Shown: piece by piece, positions 1 through 7,588 of the stretch
Layout: each line of letters opens with the position of its first letter
Numbering within the stretch: position 1 is the stretch's first letter
Assembly (NCBI GenBank): GCA_003486385.1
Contig: DNFT01000130.1
Location: 1-26,077 of the forward strand
Source of the DNA: Eubacterium sp.
Lineage (GTDB): Bacteria; Bacillota; Clostridia; Lachnospirales; Lachnospiraceae
DNA length: 26,077 nt
Direction of reading: 5' to 3'
Program-made: the position numbers and the translations under genes
The notes under the pieces: model-generated
The model's input: only the letters and a program-made list of their open reading frames with translations
Database searches by the model: none
Told to the model about the DNA's origin: nothing

Positions 1-2
1 CC

Positions 3-21
3 GGGGTCTGACACCTGTCCC
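3..21. repeat. possible dispersed-repeat fragment at the window edge
   Basis: The 19 bases GGGGTCTGACACCTGTCCC lie just upstream of the ABC operon. They resemble short GC-rich dispersed motifs I associate with REP-like elements in Clostridia. Only one copy is visible here, so this is recognition from memory and not a demonstrated repeat. Confidence 0.22.
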
Positions 22-50
22 AAAAATAAAATCAGAAAGGGAAATATTCC

Positions 51-737
51 ATGGCAGATTCGATTTTGAAGGTAAGCGGATTAAGAAAATCCTATCGAAA
101 GAAAATCATCTTAAATAATGTATCATTTGAAGTTCATTCAGGAGAAATTATCGGAATTGTCGGTGCAAACGGCTGTGGCAAATCCACTCTGCTGCGTATG
201 CTTGCCGGCGCTGATAAGCCGGACACCGGTCTCATAGAATACGGCGGACAGATTTCCTCGAAAAATCCGGCACAATTCAAAAAGTACATCGGATATATCC
301 CGCAGGAAAATCCACTCTTTGAAAATCTCTCCGTAATCGACAATCTCAGATTCCACTACTGTGGCTGCATGGAAAGCCTTCCACCGGTCATGGAGCGCTT
401 CGGTCTTGACAAATATACCCATTACACCGTAAATAAGCTGTCAGGCGGCATGAAAAAGAGGCTTTCCATAGCCTGTTCCCTCGCAGGTGCACCATCAATC
501 CTGATTCTCGATGAACCCGGTGCCTCCCTCGACATTGTATGCAAAACCGATATATGCGACTACCTGTCGAATTACGGCAAAAATGGCGGAACAGTAATAA
601 TAACAAGCCACGAAGAATGTGAGCTTGCACTGTGCAGCCGTATGCTTTTTATCGAGAACGCTTCCATAAGAGAGCTTCCTCCTGTCACTGGCACCGAACT
701 TATGCAGCTCATAACAAAGGAGTCCCTCCATGCGTAA
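51..737 (+). CDS. ABC transporter ATP-binding protein (ABC-2 exporter ATPase)
   Basis: Cytoplasmic ATPase that should power the two membrane proteins encoded next to it. The 228 residues are a complete nucleotide-binding domain: Walker A GANGCGKST at 38-46, Q-loop Gln85, signature LSGGM at 130-134, Walker B ILILDEP at 150-156 and the switch His187 in TSHE. The ATG is preceded by GAAAGGG at a normal distance. Its stop overlaps the start of the first permease by 8 bases, so the genes are translationally coupled. The family resembles antibiotic or peptide exporters and the YhgE/NatA-type ABC-2 systems. The substrate cannot be told, because no precursor peptide, sensor kinase or regulator is in view; the operon may begin left of the window. 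Confidence 0.93.
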   Translation: MADSILKVSGLRKSYRKKIILNNVSFEVHSGEIIGIVGANGCGKSTLLRMLAGADKPDTGLIEYGGQISSKNPAQFKKYIGYIPQENPLFENLSVIDNLRFHYCGCMESLPPVMERFGLDKYTHYTVNKLSGGMKKRLSIACSLAGAPSILILDEPGASLDIVCKTDICDYLSNYGKNGGTVIITSHEECELALCSRMLFIENASIRELPPVTGTELMQLITKESLHA

Positions 738-1965
738 ACACCTATGCTACATGCTTCTTCAACTGAAATCCGCATTCCGATATATACCCGGACTGTTCGC
801 AGGCACACTGCTGTTTGGCTTTCTGACATTTCTGACAGCCTTCGCCTGCCTCAATTCATCCGATACGCAGACAAAGCTATTCTTTAAGATTGCTGTTGTG
901 CTGCCATCTGATGACACTCTTGTAAATCTTGGCTTTAACATGCTTACACAGATGGAAAGCCTTAAGGACTACTGCGAATTCATACAGACAGACCATGCCA
1001 CCGCAGAAACCATGTTAAAAAAAGGTGAAGTATACGGCATTGTGTATATTCCCGAGGGCTTTGTTGAGGATGTACTAAACGGGCAAAACACTCCCGCCCG
1101 GATAATTCTTCCCGACAATCCCGGTATTGAGACATCCCTATTTCGCAGTGTTCTGAATGCGGGTTCTGATACACTCGCCTATGTACAGTCGGGAATATAC
1201 GCTCTCTCAGACACCTACAACCATTTTGGTCTGTCGGACAAAATTGCCGCCGCTACAGATGAGCTGAATGATTATTACATTCGTTTTGTCGTCAACAGAA
1301 GCTCTATGTACAGTATAAAGACTGTCAGTGCCACCGGCTCCCTGTCCGGTATACAATATTACATTTGCAGCGGTCTTGTCATAATAATTACATTGTCCGG
1401 ATTTCTTCTCGGAAGTTTTATTACCGGAGAAAGCAGGCAGACAGAAAGTATGTTAACGCGCTGCGGAATCGGCAGCATCTTTACCTGTGGGTGCCGTATT
1501 TTTGCCATCAGCATATCGTACTCCGTCCTGCTGATTGGTATAATGTTTATCGGTTCATTAATTCTTCCTCATGCACCCGGAGAATTATCTGAGGAAATTG
1601 AGGAAATTTCTTACTCGCTGTTACCATACGGCGCACTCACTGTTTTTCTGTGTGTTACCATATTTGCGGCTTTTTTCTACACCGTATACACAATTGCCGG
1701 AAACGGATTATATGGTATGCTTCTTGTTTTCTGTCTGGACATTGTAATGATATATGGTTCCGGACTGATTATTCCGACCGCATATCTTCAGAAGCCTTTT
1801 GTTATTATCAGCAGATTTTTCCCTGCGGTATACGCAAAGGACATTACAGCTGCCCTATATGGCCAGCTCCCAAGCGTATCGTCCGTATGCACCGGCATCG
1901 GCATGATTGTCTTTTTCATTCTTTCAAGTGCACTTATCAAAAAAATCAAGCTGAGGAGGCTGTAG
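730..1965 (+). CDS. ABC-2 type transporter permease
   Basis: Membrane subunit of the exporter. The 411 residues show the ABC-2 layout: one helix at about 21-42, a soluble extracytoplasmic domain of about 165 residues, then five helices at about 208-231, 255-279, 298-322, 328-350 and 384-403, ending in a basic tail. AAGGAG lies 7 bases before the ATG, inside the end of the ATPase gene. The long loop after helix 1 is typical of the ABC2_membrane_3 group. Only 3 bases separate it from the second permease, so the pair probably forms a heterodimer with two copies of the ATPase. The substrate is unknown. The family call is firm; the partner assignment is inferred from gene order. Confidence 0.85.
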   Translation: MRKHLCYMLLQLKSAFRYIPGLFAGTLLFGFLTFLTAFACLNSSDTQTKLFFKIAVVLPSDDTLVNLGFNMLTQMESLKDYCEFIQTDHATAETMLKKGEVYGIVYIPEGFVEDVLNGQNTPARIILPDNPGIETSLFRSVLNAGSDTLAYVQSGIYALSDTYNHFGLSDKIAAATDELNDYYIRFVVNRSSMYSIKTVSATGSLSGIQYYICSGLVIIITLSGFLLGSFITGESRQTESMLTRCGIGSIFTCGCRIFAISISYSVLLIGIMFIGSLILPHAPGELSEEIEEISYSLLPYGALTVFLCVTIFAAFFYTVYTIAGNGLYGMLLVFCLDIVMIYGSGLIIPTAYLQKPFVIISRFFPAVYAKDITAALYGQLPSVSSVCTGIGMIVFFILSSALIKKIKLRRL

Positions 1966-1968
1966 AAA

Positions 1969-3027
1969 ATGAGCGTGAAAAAAATATTTACATGGATATA
2001 TCTGTTGTGCAAGCACATTCTCAAAATGCCTGTGATTTTCATATTACTGCTTATTATTCCGGCTGTAACGCTCACATTCCGTCTCCTTCCGGGCAGTGCT
2101 TCCCAGACGGGCATATACGCAGGCATCTATTTTGAAAGCAATGATGACCCGGCAACAATACAGCTAAAGACAATGCTCCTGTCCTCCGTGGAATCCTCGT
2201 TTTCGTTTGTCGAATACGCAGACCGCGATGTACTGGAAAATGATGTCTTGTCAGGAAAGCTCGAATGTGCATATATCTTCACGGACAAATTTTCCAAGGC
2301 ACTCTCCGGCGGAAAGTACAAAAACTCCATGGAGGTCATAAAGTCGCCTTCAACCATTATGCTCAGCGCTATAAATGAAATCGTATTTGCCGCCATCGTG
2401 AGGATGTCCGGCTACACAGTACTTGATGATTACATCCATACCGATTATGTCGATGACGCCACGGTGCCACAGCTTGAGGAATATATGTATGAAGCCTACG
2501 AGGCATACTGCACAGGAGGTGAAACCTTCCACCTTGACATACGTACCATTAACAACATTTCGCTTAACGATGAATCGAATCAATCCGCAGCCGTGACATT
2601 TCCACTTCGCGGGATTCTTTCTATACTCATCATGCTCGCAGCACTCAGCGGGAGCATTACATGGCTTGCCGATAAGGAAAACGGAATTTTTGCCACACGT
2701 CCTGACTCCTTCCGTGTTATAAGCTGTATTCTTTATCCTATGCTGCCTGCGATATTGTTCACGTTATGCACCGAAGCGGCGCTCTTTCTAAGCAGGAATG
2801 CCTACCCGCCGGCAGCCGAGCTTGCATATTCACTGAGGTACATTGCACTTGTAACCGTATTTTCCTGTGTCTGCTGCCTCCTCAAAAAGAGCCGGCGCGT
2901 AATCAGCCTCATTCCCGTGCTCGTGCTCGGGAGCCTTATATTCTGCCCTGTATTCATCAATATAGAGAACTTCTTCCCGGCATTCAGATTTATAAGCAGG
3001 CTGTTCATTCCGCGGTATTTTCTGTAA
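1969..3027 (+). CDS. ABC-2 type transporter permease, short at the C terminus
   Basis: Second membrane subunit of the same operon, 352 residues, with AGGAGG 9 bases before the ATG inside the preceding gene. Helices are predicted at about 21-38, 212-233, 250-274, 289-306 and 311-330, with an extracytoplasmic domain between the first two. The layout matches the first permease up to the segment FISRLFIPRYFL, which lines up with IISRFFPAVYAKD there. The protein then stops, so about 40 residues and the sixth helix are missing. No continuation is seen in another frame before the terminator at 3044-3078. It may be a real short form or a 3' deletion; function is therefore less certain than for the first permease. 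Confidence 0.8.
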   Translation: MSVKKIFTWIYLLCKHILKMPVIFILLLIIPAVTLTFRLLPGSASQTGIYAGIYFESNDDPATIQLKTMLLSSVESSFSFVEYADRDVLENDVLSGKLECAYIFTDKFSKALSGGKYKNSMEVIKSPSTIMLSAINEIVFAAIVRMSGYTVLDDYIHTDYVDDATVPQLEEYMYEAYEAYCTGGETFHLDIRTINNISLNDESNQSAAVTFPLRGILSILIMLAALSGSITWLADKENGIFATRPDSFRVISCILYPMLPAILFTLCTEAALFLSRNAYPPAAELAYSLRYIALVTVFSCVCCLLKKSRRVISLIPVLVLGSLIFCPVFINIENFFPAFRFISRLFIPRYFL

Positions 3028-3043
3028 AACCTGTTTTGTAAAA

Positions 3044-3078
3044 AGTAAGAAAAGAGGAGCCGTAAATTACGGCTCCTC
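3044..3078 (-). terminator. rho-independent terminator of the spore-protein gene
   Basis: Arms GAGGAGCCGTAA (3054-3065) and its complement (3067-3078) form a strong hairpin 15 bases after the spore-protein stop. On the minus strand it is followed by TTTTCTTACTTTT. It also lies just past the convergent ABC operon and could block read-through from there, although the plus side has no T-run. Confidence 0.75.
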
Positions 3079-3093
3079 CCGCATAAGCGCTGA

Positions 3094-3309
3094 TTACTGC
3101 TTACCAGCCATCTCCTGCTCCTGTTTCATAATCATCTTCTTAACCATTTCACCACCGATAGAACCGGCCTGTCTGGAAGTTAAGTCTCCATTGTAGCCTT
3201 CCTTTAAAGGTACTCCAAGCTCAGAAGCAACCTCCATCTTGAATCTGTCCATAGCACCCTTTGCCTCAGGTACTGCTGCCTTGTTTGTTCCTGTATTAGT
3301 ACTTGCCAT
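3094..3309 (-). CDS. alpha/beta-type small acid-soluble spore protein
   Basis: Binds and protects DNA in the forespore and supplies amino acids at germination. The 71 residues fit the family length. MEVASELGV (25-33) contains the region cut by the germination protease GPR, and GDLTSRQAGSIGGEMVKK (41-58) is the conserved second DNA-binding segment. AGGTG lies a normal distance before the ATG. The gene stands alone between two hairpins (3044-3078 and 3369-3410). In known spore formers it is transcribed by sigma G in the forespore; I could not find a clear sigma-G promoter upstream. It implies that the organism, or its recent ancestor, makes spores. Confidence 0.93.
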   Translation of the reverse strand: MASTNTGTNKAAVPEAKGAMDRFKMEVASELGVPLKEGYNGDLTSRQAGSIGGEMVKKMIMKQEQEMAGKQ

Positions 3310-3368
3310 TTTGATTCACCTCCATGAACATTGATATAGTTTTTGAAAATCCCGTGGCTCCGGTCTTT

Positions 3369-3410
3369 TCCAATCCGACAAACTCTTTTCCGCTCCGCTG
3401 CCGGATTGGA
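3369..3410. repeat. inverted repeat between the DJ-1 and spore-protein genes
   Basis: Nine-base arms TCCAATCCG (3369-3377) and CGGATTGGA (3402-3410) enclose a 24-base loop. The hairpin lies about 80 bases past the DJ-1 stop and 60 bases before the spore-protein start. No T-run follows on either strand, so it could be a weak terminator, a leader structure or an operator. Confidence 0.5.
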
Positions 3411-3490
3411 ATGTCCTTTGTCTTGGTATTATTATGTTCATGTGCGGTTTATTTATTATGCCAATTCGTGGAACGATTTCCAGATATTAT

Positions 3491-4036
3491 TTATTTATAT
3501 TGAATCGAATGTGCCAGCATCCCCGATATCTTATCGGACACAAGTCTGCCTACAAGGCATAAGCCAAGGTCTATGGCTGTTCCCATTCCTCTGCTGGTGA
3601 CAATATTGCCATCGCATACGACTCTCTCAGGAACGAACTGTGCACCTCTTAATTCGCCCTCAAAGCCCGGAAAACAGGTTGCCTGCTTTCCCTCTAAGAA
3701 TCCCAGATGACCGAACACGCTCGGTGCCGCACATATTGCGGCAAGCTGCTTTCCGTCCGCAAAATGCTTCTTTAACACAGCGACAAGTCCCTCATGTGCC
3801 TCAAGTCCCTTCGTTCCAGGTCCGCCCGGAAGAAACAGTACATCTGCCTTGCTGTAATCATTGTCGGCAAACATTGTATCTGCAACAACCTCTACCTTCT
3901 GTGCACTCATTACAGTCTTTTTATCCATAATGGACACTGTCACCACATCAATGCTCGCCCTTCTAAGAACATCCACTACCGCAAGCGCCTCAACAAGCTC
4001 AAAACCCTCTGTCAAAAAAACATATACCTTCGCCAT
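3491..4036 (-). CDS. DJ-1/PfpI family protein
   Basis: Member of the DJ-1/YajL group, cytoplasmic proteins linked to protection against oxidative and carbonyl stress; the exact activity (deglycase, chaperone or glyoxalase) is disputed for the family. The 181 residues carry the nucleophile-elbow cysteine in AAICAAP (Cys102) and the conserved glutamate of FELVEA (Glu16) that tunes it. I chose the ATG at 4036 because AAGGAG stands 7 bases before it and MAKVYVFL is the usual family start. The frame stays open for another 36 codons, to an ATG at 4144, with a sequence unlike DJ-1 proteins. The neighbours give no hint of a pathway. Confidence 0.9.
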   Translation of the reverse strand: MAKVYVFLTEGFELVEALAVVDVLRRASIDVVTVSIMDKKTVMSAQKVEVVADTMFADNDYSKADVLFLPGGPGTKGLEAHEGLVAVLKKHFADGKQLAAICAAPSVFGHLGFLEGKQATCFPGFEGELRGAQFVPERVVCDGNIVTSRGMGTAIDLGLCLVGRLVSDKISGMLAHSIQYK

Positions 4037-4282
4037 AATCTTCTCCTTATCATTGTTGTATTTCAACCAGCCTTGATAATAAATATCAATTTCTGATATC
4101 ATTTCGTGTACTTCATCAATATTCCACTCATAAGGACAGAACATGTTAAAAACCGACTCGTCATATTATAATCTGCAAATGATGGTATGTATTCTGCGTC
4201 TAAAGATGTATGAACATCTTCAGAAAATTACAATTCACTAATATTCTTATCCTTTTAATATGTAATATCCTAAAAATACCTT

Positions 4283-4311
4283 TTGCACCTCTTAACATTA
4301 TATATTAAAAT
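4283..4311 (+). promoter_or_regulatory. sigma-A-type promoter for the CYTH gene
   Basis: TTGCAC (4283-4288), a 17-base spacer, then TAAAAT (4306-4311), placed 49 bases before the CYTH start in an AT-rich gap. Confidence 0.5.
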
Positions 4312-4359
4312 AGTTTTATAGTCAAAAAAATTTTAACATATCATAAAGGAGCCTTTATT

Positions 4360-4812
4360 ATGGAAATCGAACGTAAATTTCTCATTGATAAAATACCGGA
4401 AAGCATTGACCTATCCGGGCTTAAATGCCGCCGCATCGAGCAGGGCTATCTGTGCACAGAACCTGTTGTGCGCGTACGCCGCGATAACGATGACTGCTAT
4501 CTCACCTACAAGTCCAAGGGGCTTATGGTACGCGAAGAATACAATCTTCCTCTCACCAGAGCCGCCTATGACAAGCTCATCAAAAAGGCCGATGGCAATA
4601 TTATCACCAAAATCCGTTATGAGATACCCGAAAAGGACAATCTCACGATAGAGCTTGATATATTTGAGGGCAGGTTTGCCGGGCTTCTGCTTGCGGAGGT
4701 AGAGTTTTCCTCGGAGGCGGAGGCACTCTCATACACTCCGCCCGAATGGTTCGGCAAGGATGTGACCAATGATGCAGCCTACCACAACTCTAATATGGCA
4801 GGCCGCGCATAA
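4360..4812 (+). CDS. CYTH domain protein (triphosphate tunnel metalloenzyme)
   Basis: Soluble enzyme of the CYTH/TTM family, which binds triphosphates in a beta-barrel tunnel. Bacterial members are inorganic triphosphatases, thiamine triphosphatases or class IV adenylate cyclases. The ExExK signature is at the N terminus (Glu2, Glu4, Lys6). Basic tunnel residues follow (RVRR near 37-40, YKSK near 50-53, Arg near 87) and then the acidic strand pair IELDIFEG and AEVEF. The 150 residues match the short bacterial form, and the end WFGKDVTNDAAYHNSNMA is typical. AAAGGAG precedes the ATG. It stands alone; an inorganic triphosphatase is the likeliest role, but this cannot be decided from sequence. 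Confidence 0.88.
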   Translation: MEIERKFLIDKIPESIDLSGLKCRRIEQGYLCTEPVVRVRRDNDDCYLTYKSKGLMVREEYNLPLTRAAYDKLIKKADGNIITKIRYEIPEKDNLTIELDIFEGRFAGLLLAEVEFSSEAEALSYTPPEWFGKDVTNDAAYHNSNMAGRA

Positions 4813-4922
4813 AATTTTTATACACGGCACCAGCTTTTATGTCATGGTTTTCAAGCACCTTAAAAGTTCACACAATTTTTATACTTTTTTACCAAATATG
4901 TATACTCAAATTCAAAAAAGTA

Positions 4923-4931
4923 TGTTATAAT
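4923..4931 (+). promoter_or_regulatory. extended -10 promoter for fucO
   Basis: TGTTATAAT gives a TGn extension followed by a perfect TATAAT (4926-4931). There is no good -35 hexamer 17 bases upstream, as is common for extended -10 promoters. The leader to the fucO start would be about 70 bases. Confidence 0.6.
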
Positions 4932-4976
4932 TTACTATATAAGGTTAAGTGATACTAATTACAGAACACTTATCCT

Positions 4977-4986
4977 GATAATTATC
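4977..4986. promoter_or_regulatory. 10-base palindrome in the fucO leader
   Basis: GATAATTATC is a perfect palindrome between the promoter and the ribosome site of fucO. It resembles half of a Fur-type box (GATAAT...ATTATC). FucO is an iron enzyme, so iron control is conceivable, but a 10-base AT-rich palindrome can arise by chance. Confidence 0.25.
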
Positions 4987-5010
4987 GTTTTCTGAAAGGA
5001 GTTATTTAGT

Positions 5011-6156
5011 ATGGGAAGAATAGTACTTAATGAAACATCTTATCATGGCGCAGGCTGTATTGCAGAAATCGCTACAGAAGTAAAGGGACGTGCTTTTAAA
5101 AAAGCTTTTGTCTGCTCTGATCCGGATCTTATCAAGTTCGGTGTGACCGCTAAGGTTACCAAGGTATTAGACGATGCCGGCCTTGCCTACGAGATTTATT
5201 CAAATATCAAACCTAATCCAACAATCGAGAATGTACAGACAGGTGTTGAGGCATTCAGGAAATCTGGAGCCGACTATCTCATCGCAATCGGCGGCGGTTC
5301 ATCGATGGATACTGCCAAGGCTATCGGTATCATAATCAACAACCCTGAATTTGCCGATGTAAGAAGCCTTGAGGGTGTGGCTCCGACTAAGAATAAGTGT
5401 GTACCTATCCTTGCAGTTCCTACAACAGCCGGTACTGCAGCCGAGGTTACAATCAACTACGTTATCACAGATGTTGAGAAGCATCGTAAGATGGTATGTG
5501 TCGATACACATGATATCCCTGTAGTTGCATTCATCGACCCTGAGATGATGTCAACAATGCCTAAGGGGCTTACAGCAGCAACAGGTATGGATGCGCTCAC
5601 ACATGCCATTGAAGGTTATACAACCAAGGCTGCCTGGGAGATGACAGATATGTTCCATCTCAAGGCAATCGAGCTTATCTCCAAGCATCTCCGTGGTGCA
5701 GTTGCCAACACCCCTGAGGGACGTGAGGGAATGGCACTCGGACAGTATATCGCAGGTATGGGCTTCTCTAATGTAGGACTCGGTATCGTTCACTCCATGG
5801 CTCACCCTCTCGGTGCTGTATATGATACACCTCATGGTGTTGCCAATGCAATCATACTTCCTACAGTAATGGAGTACAATGCAGAAGCTACCGGTGACAA
5901 GTACAAATATATCGCTAAGGCTATGGGTGTTGAGGGCACAGAGAACATGACAGTTGAGGAGTACCGCAAGGCAGCTATAGATGCTGTTAAGCAGCTCTCA
6001 CATGATGTTGGTATCCCTGCTAACCTCAAGGACATCGTAAAGAGAGAGGACATTCCTTTCCTTGCACAGTCCGCTTATGATGATGCCTGCCGTCCGGGTA
6101 ACCCAAGAGATACCAGCGTTGAGGACATCACCAAGCTTTATGAGTCACTTATCTGA
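5011..6156 (+). CDS. fucO: lactaldehyde reductase / 1,2-propanediol oxidoreductase, iron-containing alcohol dehydrogenase
   Basis: Reduces L-lactaldehyde to 1,2-propanediol with NADH, recycling NAD during anaerobic use of fucose or rhamnose. The 381 residues follow E. coli FucO closely from end to end, including the stretches DYLIAIGGGS, NNPEFADVRSLEG and TINYVITD. The four metal ligands are present: Asp194 and His198 (GMDALTHAIEGY), His261 (HSMAHPLG) and His275 (DTPHG). GGGS at 94-97 binds the cofactor. AAAGGAG precedes the ATG. Codon choice is more uniform than in the neighbours, which together with the strong promoter suggests high expression. No fuc or rha genes are in view, so it works from a separate locus. 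The homologous 1,3-propanediol or other Fe-ADH activities cannot be fully excluded. Confidence 0.92.
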   Translation: MGRIVLNETSYHGAGCIAEIATEVKGRAFKKAFVCSDPDLIKFGVTAKVTKVLDDAGLAYEIYSNIKPNPTIENVQTGVEAFRKSGADYLIAIGGGSSMDTAKAIGIIINNPEFADVRSLEGVAPTKNKCVPILAVPTTAGTAAEVTINYVITDVEKHRKMVCVDTHDIPVVAFIDPEMMSTMPKGLTAATGMDALTHAIEGYTTKAAWEMTDMFHLKAIELISKHLRGAVANTPEGREGMALGQYIAGMGFSNVGLGIVHSMAHPLGAVYDTPHGVANAIILPTVMEYNAEATGDKYKYIAKAMGVEGTENMTVEEYRKAAIDAVKQLSHDVGIPANLKDIVKREDIPFLAQSAYDDACRPGNPRDTSVEDITKLYESLI

Positions 6157-6193
6157 TTTACATAATTTTTTCATTCATTATTATACACCTGCA

Positions 6194-6216
6194 TACTGCA
6201 GGCATTGCCTGCAGTA
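6194..6216. repeat. inverted repeat after fucO
   Basis: Arms TACTGCAGGCA (6194-6204) and TGCCTGCAGTA (6206-6216) are perfectly complementary around a single base. No T-run follows. It may stabilise the fucO message 3' end. Confidence 0.6.
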
Positions 6217-6262
6217 CTGCCACCAATAAGTTACCTCCTTTCCGGCAGCGTAGGTGCTGCAA

Positions 6263-6304
6263 AAAAGCCGTGCAGGATTTACCCCTCCTGCACGGCTTTT
6301 AACT
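6263..6304 (+). terminator. bidirectional rho-independent terminator of fucO
   Basis: A 14-base stem, AAAAGCCGTGCAGG (6263-6276) with CCTGCACGGCTTTT (6287-6300), has T-runs on the plus side and six As before it that serve the minus side. It separates fucO from the convergent 6467-9061 gene group. Confidence 0.88.
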
Positions 6305-6466
6305 TCCCGGCGCTTTAAATGCCTGCCTCTGTCTAAATATCTCAATCCAAACATCGCCTTTTAAAATTCTGCCATTCAAATTTCACTATTCAAATACTGC
6401 TTTAAATACTGCTCCCAATATCACCATTTTTTAATTTTAACACTGCTTAAAGCTTCTCCGAAAAAG

Positions 6467-6679
6467 TCACTGCCTTTTCTTACGCCTTTTTAGCTCTCTC
6501 TTCTTTTTAGCATATTTCTGCTTCTTAAGCTTATCCTTCCTCTTGGCTTCCTTTCGTATATTCTTCTTCATAAGCTTGACATACTCACCGACCGTTGAGT
6601 GCAGAATCAGGAACACATAAACCACAACTGTTCCTATCTGTGCTATCTGAACAAGCTTCTCTTTCTTTTCCTTCTCCAT
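6467..6679 (-). CDS. small, very basic single-helix membrane protein
   Basis: Not recognised. The 70 residues have a short charged N terminus, one hydrophobic segment at about 10-32 (VQIAQIGTVVVYVFLILHS), and a tail in which 21 of the last 33 residues are Lys or Arg. This predicts a single-pass membrane protein with the tail in the cytoplasm, where it could touch RNA, ribosomes or acidic lipids. The ribosome site GGAGG lies in the last codons of the ttcA-like gene and only 2 bases separate the two genes, so translation is probably coupled. The tight linkage and clear ribosome site make it a likely real gene. Confidence 0.75.
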   Translation of the reverse strand: MEKEKKEKLVQIAQIGTVVVYVFLILHSTVGEYVKLMKKNIRKEAKRKDKLKKQKYAKKKRELKRRKKRQ

Positions 6680-6681
6680 AC

Positions 6682-7584
6682 TCAGCCTCCATCATGCCCT
6701 GGATAGTCGTCCAGAAAGGTTCTGCGCTGTCCATCCTTCTGGTATCCGATTATTTTTCTTAAATTAACATTCTCAACACTGCCAAATATATTGCTCTCCA
6801 CAAGCGGATTCGTCTCCTTGAGCGTCGCTATAAGCTTCTTAATCTCCGCTCGCTTCGTTGTGAATGCCTTGTTATCCAGATTCTGTGTCGCGGAGCAGGC
6901 ACATCTTAAAAACTCAAGCCCATTGTAGTCAGCCCATGCTATAACATCCCGCTCCCGCACAAGGTAGAGCGGTCGTATTAACTCCATCCCCTCAACATTG
7001 TCACTTGGGAGCTTAGGCATCATGGTCTGAACCTGCGCTCCGTACAGCATGCTCATAAGTATAGTCTCAATAACATCATCGTAATGGTGTCCCAGGGCTA
7101 TCTTATTACAGCCAAGTTCCTTTGCACGCCTGTAGAGATAACCTCTCCTCATGCGCGCGCATATAAAGCATGGTGAGGTCGAAGTGTCATCCACCGCCTC
7201 AAATACATTGGTGGAAAAAATTTGAAGCGGTATGTCAAGAAGCTTCGCATTGCTCTCCACCCGCTGCCGGTTGAACTCACTGTACCCCGGATCCATTGAA
7301 AGGAACTTCACATCGAACTTCTTCACGCCGTATCTATGATACAGCTGTATAAGCTTTGCAAGCAGCGCCGAATCCTTTCCTCCGGACACACACACTGCAA
7401 TACAATCTCCATCATTTATAAGCTCATACCGCTCAACAGCCTTTACAAAACGTCCCCATATATCTTTTCTATATGTCTTTACGATAGTTCTCTCAATCTC
7501 CCTGACTCTGCTAAGCTGCTTTTTCTTTTTTTCTTCTTCATGTGCTGCTGCCTGTTCTGTAATTCCGTTGCCTGCGTCATTCAT
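6682..7584 (-). CDS. ttcA: TtcA-like tRNA 2-thiocytidine synthetase
   Basis: ATP-dependent enzyme of the PP-loop family; TtcA puts sulfur on C32 of some tRNAs using a [4Fe-4S] cluster. The PP-loop SGGKDS is at 67-72. Cysteines CFIC (139-142) and a third site CAC (228-230) supply the three cluster ligands expected, though the second motif is CxC, not the CxxC seen in proteobacterial TtcA. GHHYDDVIET near 165-174 is also characteristic. I chose the ATG at 7584, 4 bases after the upstream stop; an in-frame GTG at 7605 would overlap the upstream gene by 17 bases and has no better ribosome site. The N-terminal 40 residues are charged and not part of the fold. A related PP-loop thiolase is the alternative. 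Confidence 0.82.
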   Translation of the reverse strand: MNDAGNGITEQAAAHEEEKKKKQLSRVREIERTIVKTYRKDIWGRFVKAVERYELINDGDCIAVCVSGGKDSALLAKLIQLYHRYGVKKFDVKFLSMDPGYSEFNRQRVESNAKLLDIPLQIFSTNVFEAVDDTSTSPCFICARMRRGYLYRRAKELGCNKIALGHHYDDVIETILMSMLYGAQVQTMMPKLPSDNVEGMELIRPLYLVRERDVIAWADYNGLEFLRCACSATQNLDNKAFTTKRAEIKKLIATLKETNPLVESNIFGSVENVNLRKIIGYQKDGQRRTFLDDYPGHDGG

Positions 7585-7588
7585 TATT

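Larger units (their letters stand above)
6157..6466. other. 310-base gap between convergent genes
   Basis: Holds the inverted repeat at 6194-6216, a GCAGC/GCTGC mini-hairpin (6245-6260) and the strong terminator at 6263-6304. From 6305 to 6466 I see only AT-rich sequence with no coding frame. A strong minus-strand ribosome site, AAAGGAGGTAA (6241-6231), is followed 4 bases later by a 22-codon frame from a TTG at 6226 to a stop at 6158. Confidence 0.6.

Noticed and set aside
1650..2135. Plus-strand 161-codon frame spanning the junction of the two permease genes
   Set aside because: Cys/His/Arg-rich composition and overlap with two convincing membrane proteins show it is an out-of-frame shadow.
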